Part shown: piece by piece, positions 11,543-19,348 of the stretch | Layout: the number at the start of each line of letters is the position of its first letter | Position numbering within the stretch: position 1 is the stretch's first letter | NCBI RefSeq assembly: GCF_001542625.1 | Contig: NZ_CP016279.1 | Coordinates: 4,650,001 to 4,714,000, forward strand | Reading direction: 5' to 3' | DNA length: 64,000 nucleotides | Origin: Streptomyces griseochromogenes | Lineage (GTDB): Bacteria > Actinomycetota > Actinomycetes > Streptomycetales > Streptomycetaceae | Notes under the pieces: model-generated | The model's input: the letters and a program-made list of their open reading frames with translations, nothing else | What the model was told of the DNA's origin: nothing | Databases searched by the model: none | Position numbers and translations under genes: made by a program

Positions 11543-12485
11543 AGGAGTGCGGGCACAGGACGAAGTCGTCGTAGGCGCGCCGGGTCAGGTCGTCGCCGAG
11601 GCCGGTGAGCGCCTCGCGGATCCGGCGGAGGCGGGCGGGCGGCAGCTGGAGCGGGGGCTCGTCGGGCTGGTAGGTGGTGCGGACCGGATAGTCCACGCCC
11701 GGTTCGGTCGTCATCTCGATGTGGCAGCCGAGCACATGGGTGACCGGCCGGCTGTCGGCGAACTCGATCAGCCGGTCGATGCTGCGCGCGAAGGCGGGCA
11801 CGTCCTGGATGTAGAGCCGCCCCGGATAGACGCTGTCACCGGTCAGCAGGAGGCCGGTGGCCGGGTCGTAGTAGGTGACCGCCGCCTCGTGGTGGCCCGG
11901 CGTGGCCAGGCACTCCAGCTCCCGGCCGCCCAGATCGACGACGGCGACGGCGTCCGGGTCCGTGTCGAACCCGAAGTACCGCCAGGCGGTGGAAAGGCCG
12001 GCGCCGACCACCGTGGTGCCGGGGCGGCCCGCGAACTGGGCGTCGCCCGCGATGTGGTCACCGTGCCCGTGGGTGTGCAGCACGAGCAGTTGGTAGTCCT
12101 CCCGGGGATGCCGGGCGAGCCAGTCCGCGAGGAGCCCGTCGACCACGTGGCGCAGCGGGAAGAACTCGGCGGACTCGGTGGCGCCGGTGTCGATGAGCAC
12201 CGCCCGCTCGTTTCCGCACAGCAGGAACAGGAACGGCGCCTCGTAGTGGACCGCCATGTTCTGCCGCAGGATGAAGGTGTGCTCGTCGTACGCGTGGACC
12301 TGGATGTCCGGGTCGGTGTTGTGCTTCGCCGACGGCGAGCCGTGGATCCACCTCACGTCCAGCGGGCGCGCCCGTGGAGGGGCGCCAGTGAAGTCGATCA
12401 GCCGCGTACGGGCGTCCACGATGCCTCCGCGCGTGCGTCGTCTTGGCGGGCCGGGTACGGCGCACATCTCGTCCGGGGCAGGCAC
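11541..12485 (-). CDS. metallo-beta-lactamase-fold hydrolase
   Basis: A 314-residue MBL-fold hydrolase. The metal site HTHGHGDH gives the HxHxDH signature at H139, H141, D143 and H144. GHHEAAV and LLTGDSVYPGRLY provide the third His and the bridging Asp, and VLGCHIEM the last His. There is no signal peptide, so it should act in the cytosol on an ester, lactone or thioester. The start is the GTG at 12485 with GGAGG seven bases upstream; a second GTG at 12419 also has GGAGG but closer. It converges on the molybdenum hydroxylase operon, so a link in catabolism is possible but not shown. Confidence 0.88.
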   Translation of the reverse strand: MPAPDEMCAVPGPPRRRTRGGIVDARTRLIDFTGAPPRARPLDVRWIHGSPSAKHNTDPDIQVHAYDEHTFILRQNMAVHYEAPFLFLLCGNERAVLIDTGATESAEFFPLRHVVDGLLADWLARHPREDYQLLVLHTHGHGDHIAGDAQFAGRPGTTVVGAGLSTAWRYFGFDTDPDAVAVVDLGGRELECLATPGHHEAAVTYYDPATGLLLTGDSVYPGRLYIQDVPAFARSIDRLIEFADSRPVTHVLGCHIEMTTEPGVDYPVRTTYQPDEPPLQLPPARLRRIREALTGLGDDLTRRAYDDFVLCPHS

Positions 12486-12620
12486 GTCCGAGCCTCCGAC
12501 GGGACGCTACCACGCCGTCCTGCGGGTGAGACCGGACGGCGGCCCGCGCCGATCCCCTGGCATCCGGCCGTCACCGGCGAGTCCGGAACACCGCCGTGCG
12601 GGCCGTGACACCCGCCGGCG

Positions 12621-13823
12621 TCAACACGGCTCGGCGCCCTCGCCCGACCCGGCCCGCGGCGGATGCGGCACGGATGGTTCCTCGGCGAGCAGACAGGCCG
12701 TGAGCGCCGCGGTGTCGTCCTGCAACTGGTTGTGGCTGTAGGCCAGCAGGTCGTGGTGGAGCTGCTCCAGCAGCTCCCGGGGCGGCAGGGGGCCCCAGGA
12801 ACGGAGGCGCTGGAGAAGGGGGTAGAAGGAGCCGGAGGAGTCGCGGGTCTCCGTGATGCCGTCCGTGTACAGCAGGATCTGGTCGCCAGGACGGAAGTCG
12901 TAGACGTCGACCTGATAGGGGTCGTCGACGAGCATGCCGAGGTTCAACGGAGGGCCCGACCGCCCTCGGTCCAGCTCACGCGCCTCGTCGCGGCGGATGA
13001 GGATGGGCGGCGGATGGCCGCAGTTGACGACGCGTACGACATGTCCCTCGGGTGGGATCTCGGCGAAGACGGCGGTCACGAACCGTTCGCCCAGCTCGCT
13101 TCCGCCGAGCCGGTCCGCCCTGCGGTCCATGCTCGTCTCCACGCGGTCCGCCAGGGAGGCGAGGTCGGGTTCGTCGTGCGCGGCCTCGCGGAACGCGCCG
13201 AGCATGGCGGCGGCGGTCTCGACCGCGAGCAGACCCTTGCCGCGGACATCGCCGATGAGCAGACGGACCCCGTACGAGGTGGGGACGGCCTCGTAGAGGT
13301 CGCCGCCGATGCGTGCCTCCGCGGCGGCGGAGAGGTAGAGGCTCTCCAGGAGAAGGTTGCCGATCCGGCGCGGAACCGGTCTGAGCAGGACGCGCTGGGC
13401 GATCTCGGCGACGAAGCGCACATCGGCGAGCGTGCGCTCACGGCGGGTCCGATGGGAGGCCAGGACCGTGCCGAGGGCACCCACCAAGGCGGTGCAGATG
13501 TAGGAGGCCACGTAGTGGCGGTCCCACAGGTACCCGACGGACCGGCCCGCGCAGCACGGAGTACCGGCCAGCACTCCTTCGAAGAGCACGGCGAACACCG
13601 TGGCGCCGGCGACCACCAGGGGCCCGTGCGCGAACGCGGCCACCAGAGGTACGGCGATCAGTGCGAAGCTCACCGGCCAGTCCACCGGCGTAAGGGGTTC
13701 GACCGCCAGAAGGGCCATGACGTACAGGATCGGAAGCCATCGCATCCACCCCGGAGGCGCGGACAGCCGAGTCCGTGCGGCCATCTCGGCCTCGGGCTCC
13801 CGAACGGCGCGCCCGTTCCTCAC
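12621..13823 (-). CDS. membrane-anchored SpoIIE-type PP2C phosphatase (paralogue)
   Basis: A 400-residue phosphatase with the same plan as the gene at 4120-5238: four or so hydrophobic segments at the N-terminus (for example WLPILYVMALLAVEPL, ALIAVPLVAAFAHG), then the PP2C_SpoIIE domain with ARIGGDLYEA, LLIGDVRGKGLLA, CGHPPPIL and LLYTDGITETRD. Long stretches match the first copy, including AFREAAHD and GPPLNLG. The GTG at 13823 follows AGGAG at good spacing and is preferred over an upstream extension and an ATG at 13784. The likely role is dephosphorylation of an anti-anti-sigma factor. Confidence 0.87.
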   Translation of the reverse strand: MRNGRAVREPEAEMAARTRLSAPPGWMRWLPILYVMALLAVEPLTPVDWPVSFALIAVPLVAAFAHGPLVVAGATVFAVLFEGVLAGTPCCAGRSVGYLWDRHYVASYICTALVGALGTVLASHRTRRERTLADVRFVAEIAQRVLLRPVPRRIGNLLLESLYLSAAAEARIGGDLYEAVPTSYGVRLLIGDVRGKGLLAVETAAAMLGAFREAAHDEPDLASLADRVETSMDRRADRLGGSELGERFVTAVFAEIPPEGHVVRVVNCGHPPPILIRRDEARELDRGRSGPPLNLGMLVDDPYQVDVYDFRPGDQILLYTDGITETRDSSGSFYPLLQRLRSWGPLPPRELLEQLHHDLLAYSHNQLQDDTAALTACLLAEEPSVPHPPRAGSGEGAEPC

Positions 13824-14107
13824 CAGTCGCTCCTGCGCGCGGAAGCCGTGGAAGCTGCCAGAGCGGCCCGGAAGACGTGCCCTGCGGGGGCACGGCATGC
13901 CCGACGGTTCGGCTTACGCGGCCTTCGCACTGCGGACTCCTGTCACACGACCCCGACAAGAGGTCCAGCCTCCAGCGCCGGGCCTCGGCGCACCGGTGAT
14001 TGCTCCACCTGGCGGCATGTTCGTCCCGCCCGTTCGTCGCCCCTGCCGCACACGGCGCCTCGCCCCGCGACTTCGGTCCGGAGCCGGTGCGCGGGCGCGG
14101 CGTGGAG

Positions 14108-14131
14108 TATAGTATTCATCGACCGATGAAT
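14108..14131 (+). promoter_or_regulatory. promoter -10 with abutting palindromic operator
   Basis: A consensus -10 TATAGT at 14108-14113 is followed directly by an 18-base palindrome with arms ATTCATCG/CGATGAAT (14114-14131). The next gene starts 29 bases later. A dimeric repressor of the TetR or MarR kind bound here would cover the transcription start. No regulator gene is adjacent. The region is strikingly AT-rich for this genome. No good -35 is visible. Confidence 0.65.
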
Positions 14132-14159
14132 TAATGGTCTCGTGAAGGGCAGGACTGCC

Positions 14160-15392
14160 ATGGAACGGACCACATGCTGTGTGGTGGGAGGCGGCCCCGC
14201 GGGCATGGTGCTCGCCCTGCTGCTGGCCCGGGCCGGAGTCGCGGTGACGGTCCTGGAGAAGCATGCCGACTTCCTGCGTGACTTCCGCGGCGACACCGTC
14301 CACCCCTCAACCCTCGCGCTGCTCGACGAATTGGGTCTGGCCGAGCGCTTCGCCCGGCTGCCGCAGCGCCGGGTACGCACCGTCCAGCTGCCCGTCGGAG
14401 CCGGCCGCTCACCGGTCACGATCTCCGACCTCACCGTGCTGCGAGGCCCCTACAACTACGTGGCGATGGTGCCCCAGTGGGATCTGCTGGACCTCCTCGT
14501 GGACGAGGCCCGGCGCGAACCGTCCTTCGACCTGAGGATGAGCACCGAGGCGACCTCCTTCCTCGTCGAGTCCGGCCGGGTGGCCGGGGTGCGCTACCGC
14601 ACCGCGGACGGCCGCGCCGGCGAGCTGCGGGCCGTCCTCACCGTCGCCTGCGACGGCCGCGGCTCACTGGCCCGCTCCCGGCCGGAGCTGGGACTGCGCC
14701 GCTTCGTCTGCCCGATGGACGCCTGGTGGTTCCGCCTGCCGCGGCACGAGGGCGACCCGCGCGGACTCGTCGGCGGCGCCGGTGACCGCTTCCTGACCGC
14801 CATGATCGACCGCGGCGACTACTGGCAGTGCGCCGCGCTCATCCCCAAGGGCACCGACACACGGCGCCGCGCCGCCGGACTCGACCGATTCATGGCCGAC
14901 TTCGCCGCCGCCGTGCCCTGGATCGCCGACCGAGCGGACGCCCTCGGCTCGTGGGACGAGGTCAAACTCCTCGACGTACGCCTGGACCGGCTCCGCCGCT
15001 GGCACCGTCCAGGCCTGCTGTGCATCGGCGACGCCGCGCACGCGATGTCTCCGGTCTTCGGCATCGGGATCAACCTCGCCGTCCAGGACGCCGTGGCCGC
15101 CGCCCGCTATCTGGCCGAGCCCCTGCGCCGCGGGACCGTGCGCCCGCACGACGTCCGAGGGGTACAGCGCCGCCGCCGTCCCACCACGGTGGCCACACAG
15201 GCGCTTCAACGGCTGGCCCACGCCCGCGTCATCGCTCCCGTCCTGCAAGGCCGGCCCCCGCTCGGCAGCGCGGAGCGGGCCGAGCGCCTCGTGCGCCTGC
15301 TCACCGGGTCACGATGGGCGCGCCGCCTGCCCGCGTACTTCATCGGATACGGCGCACTTCGGGAACGCCCGCCCCAAGTGGCCGTTCGTTGA
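14160..15392 (+). CDS. FAD-dependent monooxygenase (UbiH/PF01494 type)
   Basis: A 410-residue flavin hydroxylase. FAD motifs are CCVVGGGPAGMVLALLLARAG at the N-terminus, VACDGRGS in the middle (DG motif) and GDAAHAMSPVFGIGINLAVQD. DFRGDTVHPSTL is typical of this subfamily. The ATG at 14160 follows AGGA. It lies immediately behind a -10/palindrome element, so it is probably induced by its own substrate or a toxic aromatic compound. It differs from the monooxygenase at the left edge in being shorter and lacking a thioredoxin-like tail. Substrate unknown. Confidence 0.9.
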   Translation: MERTTCCVVGGGPAGMVLALLLARAGVAVTVLEKHADFLRDFRGDTVHPSTLALLDELGLAERFARLPQRRVRTVQLPVGAGRSPVTISDLTVLRGPYNYVAMVPQWDLLDLLVDEARREPSFDLRMSTEATSFLVESGRVAGVRYRTADGRAGELRAVLTVACDGRGSLARSRPELGLRRFVCPMDAWWFRLPRHEGDPRGLVGGAGDRFLTAMIDRGDYWQCAALIPKGTDTRRRAAGLDRFMADFAAAVPWIADRADALGSWDEVKLLDVRLDRLRRWHRPGLLCIGDAAHAMSPVFGIGINLAVQDAVAAARYLAEPLRRGTVRPHDVRGVQRRRRPTTVATQALQRLAHARVIAPVLQGRPPLGSAERAERLVRLLTGSRWARRLPAYFIGYGALRERPPQVAVR

Positions 15393-15490
15393 CCGAAGAG
15401 CCGCGGTTTCGATGCACGGCCCATCCCCGCTCCGGCCCAGCTGGTGGCACGATGGTGGTGAGCATCACCCTGATTGAGGGGACGTGGGAC

Positions 15491-17137
15491 ATGGCCGCGT
15501 CGCAATCGCCGCCCACCTCGGAATCCCACCGGCCGGGACTGAGGCGGGAGATCGGCTTTGTCGGGCTCATCTGGGCGTCCGAGGGCTCGATCATCGGATC
15601 CGGATGGCTGTTCGGCGCTCAAGGCGCCCTGGCCGCTGCGGGACCCGCGGCGATCATCTCCTGGGGCATCGGCGGCCTGGCGATCCTGATTCTCGCGCTG
15701 GTACACGCCGAACTGGGCGGCATGTATCCGGTGTCCGGCGGCACCGCCCGCTTCCCGCACTACGCGTTCGGCGGGGCCGCGGGCGCGTCGTTCGGCTGGT
15801 TCTCGTGGCTGCAGGCGGCCACGGTGGCGCCCATCGAGGTACTGGCGATGATCACCTACGCCCAGCACTATTCCTGGGCGAGCGGCTGGGAGAAGATCCA
15901 GGGCGGCGAACACGTCCTGACCCCACCCGGCATCGCTGTCGCGGCGGGCCTGATGGCTGTCATCACGGCCGTCAACTTCCTCAGCATCCGTCTGCTGGCA
16001 CGGACCAACAGCGCGGCCACCTGGTGGAAGGTCGGCGTCCCTCTCCTGACGATCTTCGTCTTCGCCGTCGCCCAGTTCCACACCAGCAACTTCACCGCCG
16101 CCGACGGATTCGACCCCTACGGCGCCAAGGGCATCCTGTCCGCCGTCTCCACCAGCGGCATCATCTTCGCGCTGCTCGGGTTCGAGCAGGCCGACCAACT
16201 CGCCGGTGAGAGCGCCAACCCCAAGAGGGACATCCCGCGGGCGGTGATCGGGTCGATCGTCCTCGGCATCGTGATCTACATCCTCCTCCAGGTGGCCTTC
16301 CTCGCGGCACTGCCCGCTTCCCAGATCGGCAGCCACTGGGCCACCTCCGCGTTCAACGCGCTCAGCGGCCCGTTCGCCCAGGTCGCCACCCTCATCAGCC
16401 TCGGCTGGCTGGCCACGATCCTTTACCTCGACGCCGTGATCTCTCCCGCCGGTACCGGCCTGATCTACATCACCGGTTCCTCCCGCGTCTCCTATGGCCT
16501 CAGCCGAAACGGCTACGTGCCCTCCGTGTTCGAGACCACCAACCGGCGCGGCGTCCCCTGGGCGGGCCTCATCACCGCCTTCGTGATCGGCTGCGTCTGC
16601 TTCCTGCCCTTCCCCAGCTGGCGCTCCCTCGTCGGGCTGATCACCAGCGCCAGCGTGCTCATGTACGCCGGAGCGCCGCTCTCCTTCGGTGTGTTCCGCA
16701 ACCGGCTGCCGGACGCACATCGCCCCTACCGGCTCCCCGGAGGCAGCTGGATGTCTCCGCTGGCCTTCGTCGTGGCCAATCTGCTGATCCTGTGGTCGGG
16801 GTGGACCACCGACTGGAAGCTCGGCGTCGCCATCCTCATCGGCTACGTCATCCTGGTGGCGAACCGGCTGTTCAAGATGAACCCGATCACTCCGCAACTC
16901 GACCTGCGCGCCGCCCAGTGGCTGCCCGTCTACCTGATCGGCATGGGCCTGATCGTCTACCTCAGTGACTTCGGACCCCTCAGGCACCCGTGGTTCCCGC
17001 TGTGGTGGGACATCGGCGTCACCGCGGCCTTCAGCCTCGCCATCTACTACTGGGCCCTCGCCGTCGCCCTGCCGACCGAGAAGATCCAATCGCTGATCGA
17101 CCAGGTCGTCGTCCCCGAGGAGGGGGACATCCACTGA
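15491..17137 (+). CDS. APC-family amino acid permease
   Basis: A 548-residue integral membrane transporter with about 12 hydrophobic segments. The first contains EIGFVGLIWASEGSIIGSGW, the GSIIGSGW glycine motif of APC transporters. GFEQADQLAGE in the middle is the usual helix 6 region. It should take up an amino acid or amine by cation symport, or exchange. The ATG at 15491 follows GAGGGGAC. It stands alone, about 100 bases after the monooxygenase on the same strand, and could be cotranscribed with it. The substrate cannot be read from sequence. Confidence 0.9.
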   Translation: MAASQSPPTSESHRPGLRREIGFVGLIWASEGSIIGSGWLFGAQGALAAAGPAAIISWGIGGLAILILALVHAELGGMYPVSGGTARFPHYAFGGAAGASFGWFSWLQAATVAPIEVLAMITYAQHYSWASGWEKIQGGEHVLTPPGIAVAAGLMAVITAVNFLSIRLLARTNSAATWWKVGVPLLTIFVFAVAQFHTSNFTAADGFDPYGAKGILSAVSTSGIIFALLGFEQADQLAGESANPKRDIPRAVIGSIVLGIVIYILLQVAFLAALPASQIGSHWATSAFNALSGPFAQVATLISLGWLATILYLDAVISPAGTGLIYITGSSRVSYGLSRNGYVPSVFETTNRRGVPWAGLITAFVIGCVCFLPFPSWRSLVGLITSASVLMYAGAPLSFGVFRNRLPDAHRPYRLPGGSWMSPLAFVVANLLILWSGWTTDWKLGVAILIGYVILVANRLFKMNPITPQLDLRAAQWLPVYLIGMGLIVYLSDFGPLRHPWFPLWWDIGVTAAFSLAIYYWALAVALPTEKIQSLIDQVVVPEEGDIH

Positions 17138-17504
17138 CCGCCCCGGTCGGTTCTCCGGTCCGACTGCCGTGTGCGACGCGTGGCGCGCTGGGACTCGGTG
17201 CCGGACGCGGCCGCGGTGGATCTCCCTGATCCGGACGCCCATCGCGGTGCCGTGGTCGAAGTGGGCCGAGGGCCTGAGCACTTCTCCCCGGCGACCTTCA
17301 CGTGTATTCCAACGCCGCACGCCACAGGAATCGTTCCCGCCTCTGCTGTGATTCTTCCCTTGCCGGCCGAACCTGTTCCGAACCTCCCTCACCAACCCAT
17401 ACTCCCTGGTCGGCGGTGGTGACGGCGCATATCAGGCTCAGGACGAGCCTACGCGGTGGAGCACCACTCGCCTGTCCTGACAATCGGCCGTCAGACATGG
17501 GGGA
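17138..17504. other. gene-less stretch
   Basis: About 370 bases between the permease and the MFS gene on the same strand. No open frame here has a ribosome site or recognisable product. It probably holds the permease terminator and the MFS promoter, neither of which I can pin down. Confidence 0.45.
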
Positions 17505-18827
17505 ATGGTGTTACCAGGTGTACCGAACCGCGCGCCCGAAGAACCGTCCGCGGAAGGCGCGAAAGGCAGCGAATCCTGGCTCGTCGCTCGCGGCATTCTC
17601 CTCCGACCGGGCCCGAGGCGGACGCTCGCGACCGCGAGCTTCGTCAACATGCTCGGCAGCGGGGTGTTCATGCTCAGCGCCGCTGTCTTCTTCACCCGCT
17701 CCGTGGGACTCTCGGTCGCGCAAGTCGGCCTGGGCCTTGGCGTGGGCGCCGTGGTGGGGCTGCTCTCCGGCGTTCCCGTCGGGCGGATCGCCGACCGGCG
17801 CGGCCCGCGCGAGGTCTACATGCTGACGCTGGCCGTTCAGGCCGTCGCGATGGCCGGGATGGTCCTCCTCCACTCGTTCTGGCTCTTCACACTGGTGGTC
17901 TGCCTCACCGAACTCGCGAGCTCCGCCAGCCAGGCGGCGCGCGGACCCATCGTGCGCGGCTTCTCCGGCCCTCGCCCGGCCCGTTTCCGCGCCTATCTGC
18001 GCGCCGCCGTCAACCTGGCCTCCAGCATCGGTGCCCTGCTGGCCGCGCTAGTCGTCCAACTGGACACCCGTGCCGCATACGTCTGCCTCGTCCTGGGAAA
18101 CGCTCTGAGCTTCGCGGCAACGGCCTACGTCGTCAGCCGACTGCCGTCCCTGCCGCCCGTCCCGGCTCCCCGAGGCGGCGGACGCTGGTCGGCGTTGAAG
18201 GACCACCGCTACATGGTGATCACCGCTCTTGACGGCTTGATGTCGATCCACGGCTCCGTCCTGGTTTTCGCCCTGCCGCTGTGGATCGTCGGCCATACCC
18301 ATGCCCCTCGCTGGTTCGCCGGATCCAGCGTCCTCCTGAACACCGTCATGGTGATCTTCCTTCAGGTGAGGACCAGCCGGGGCATCGATACCAACGTCGC
18401 CGCCGCACACGCCTGGCGCCGTGCGGGCGGCGCCTTCCTGATCGGGATGACGCTCATCGGCCTCGCCTCCGGCGCGCCCGCTTGGGGCGCCGTCCCGCTG
18501 ATCCTTCTCGGAGTGGGCGTGCACACCCTGGGTGAACTCCTCTACGCGGCCGGTTCGTTCGAGTTGCGCTACAGCCTCGCCCCCGCGCACGCGCAGGGCC
18601 AGTACTCGGGTGTCTTCCGCTTCGGCGGTGGGCTGGCGAGCGTTGTCGCACCGTCCGTACTGGCGTGGCTCTGCCTCGACAGCGGCAAGCTGGGCTGGCT
18701 GCTGATGGGCGGGATCTTCCTGAGCGTGGGATTCGTGGCGCCGCCAGTGGTCCGCTGGGCAGAGCGATCCCGCGAGAAGGAAGCAGTGAACGCCGTGCCG
18801 TCGGAGACTGCTTCTCGCAGCACCTGA
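17505..18827 (+). CDS. MFS transporter
   Basis: A 440-residue transporter with about 12 hydrophobic segments. The loop 2-3 motif reads GRIADRRGPREV, close to the MFS signature GxxxDRxGRR. There is a long cytoplasmic N-terminus of ~45 residues before the first helix (TASFVNMLGSGVFML). It is similar in plan to drug and metabolite exporters. The start is the ATG at 17505 just after GGGGGA, which is short spacing; the GTG next to it is an alternative. No regulator adjoins it. Substrate unknown. Confidence 0.85.
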   Translation: MVLPGVPNRAPEEPSAEGAKGSESWLVARGILLRPGPRRTLATASFVNMLGSGVFMLSAAVFFTRSVGLSVAQVGLGLGVGAVVGLLSGVPVGRIADRRGPREVYMLTLAVQAVAMAGMVLLHSFWLFTLVVCLTELASSASQAARGPIVRGFSGPRPARFRAYLRAAVNLASSIGALLAALVVQLDTRAAYVCLVLGNALSFAATAYVVSRLPSLPPVPAPRGGGRWSALKDHRYMVITALDGLMSIHGSVLVFALPLWIVGHTHAPRWFAGSSVLLNTVMVIFLQVRTSRGIDTNVAAAHAWRRAGGAFLIGMTLIGLASGAPAWGAVPLILLGVGVHTLGELLYAAGSFELRYSLAPAHAQGQYSGVFRFGGGLASVVAPSVLAWLCLDSGKLGWLLMGGIFLSVGFVAPPVVRWAERSREKEAVNAVPSETASRST

Positions 18828-19348
18828 TCCGGCCCGATCCACCTCGATCCGGTTCGTGCCGGCTCGTGCAGGCCGGGATGGTCCACAGCCTCGGCCTGCA
18901 CGAGGTCGGGGCGGAGCCCATCCGGCGGGCGGACGCGGTGCATCCGATCGCGGCACCGCGGAGTGAACCGCTGTACAGCCGGCGCGGCGGCAGCATCCGG
19001 AGGGTCGTCCGGCCGTCCTGACCGTTCACCTGGCCGCCGAGCTCGTCGACGTTCTGCCGGGCCGGAGTTTCGACGCAGCGTCGGCCTGCGACACGAACTG
19101 CTTTTCCAGAAGCTCCCGCTGCTCGACAGGAGCGGCCAGTATGTTGATCTGACTGCGCCGTGAACCCGTCCTGACCCAATCCCTCGCGACCATCCGGGTC
19201 AACTGGCCTCCCGCGCTACACCATCCGGTGGCTTATAGCCGTCGCAGCGTTATTCATGTAAGCCGACTTCCCATTCATTCCACTATCCAGTTCTTGGTGC
19301 TGACCAACCGTCACAAAGCCCTGAACCAAGTCGAGGAGAGTGGAGTAA
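18828..19348 (+). other. gene-less stretch with possible decayed coding sequence
   Basis: About 520 bases upstream of the repeat protein. Near 19060-19163 the forward frame ends in a protein-like stretch (LRHELLFQKLPLLDRSGQY, then VDLTAP and stop) that resembles the C-terminus of some larger protein, but no intact N-terminus precedes it, so it may be a remnant. The last 120 bases (19230-19348) are AT-rich for this genome and presumably carry the promoter of the repeat gene. Confidence 0.35.
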
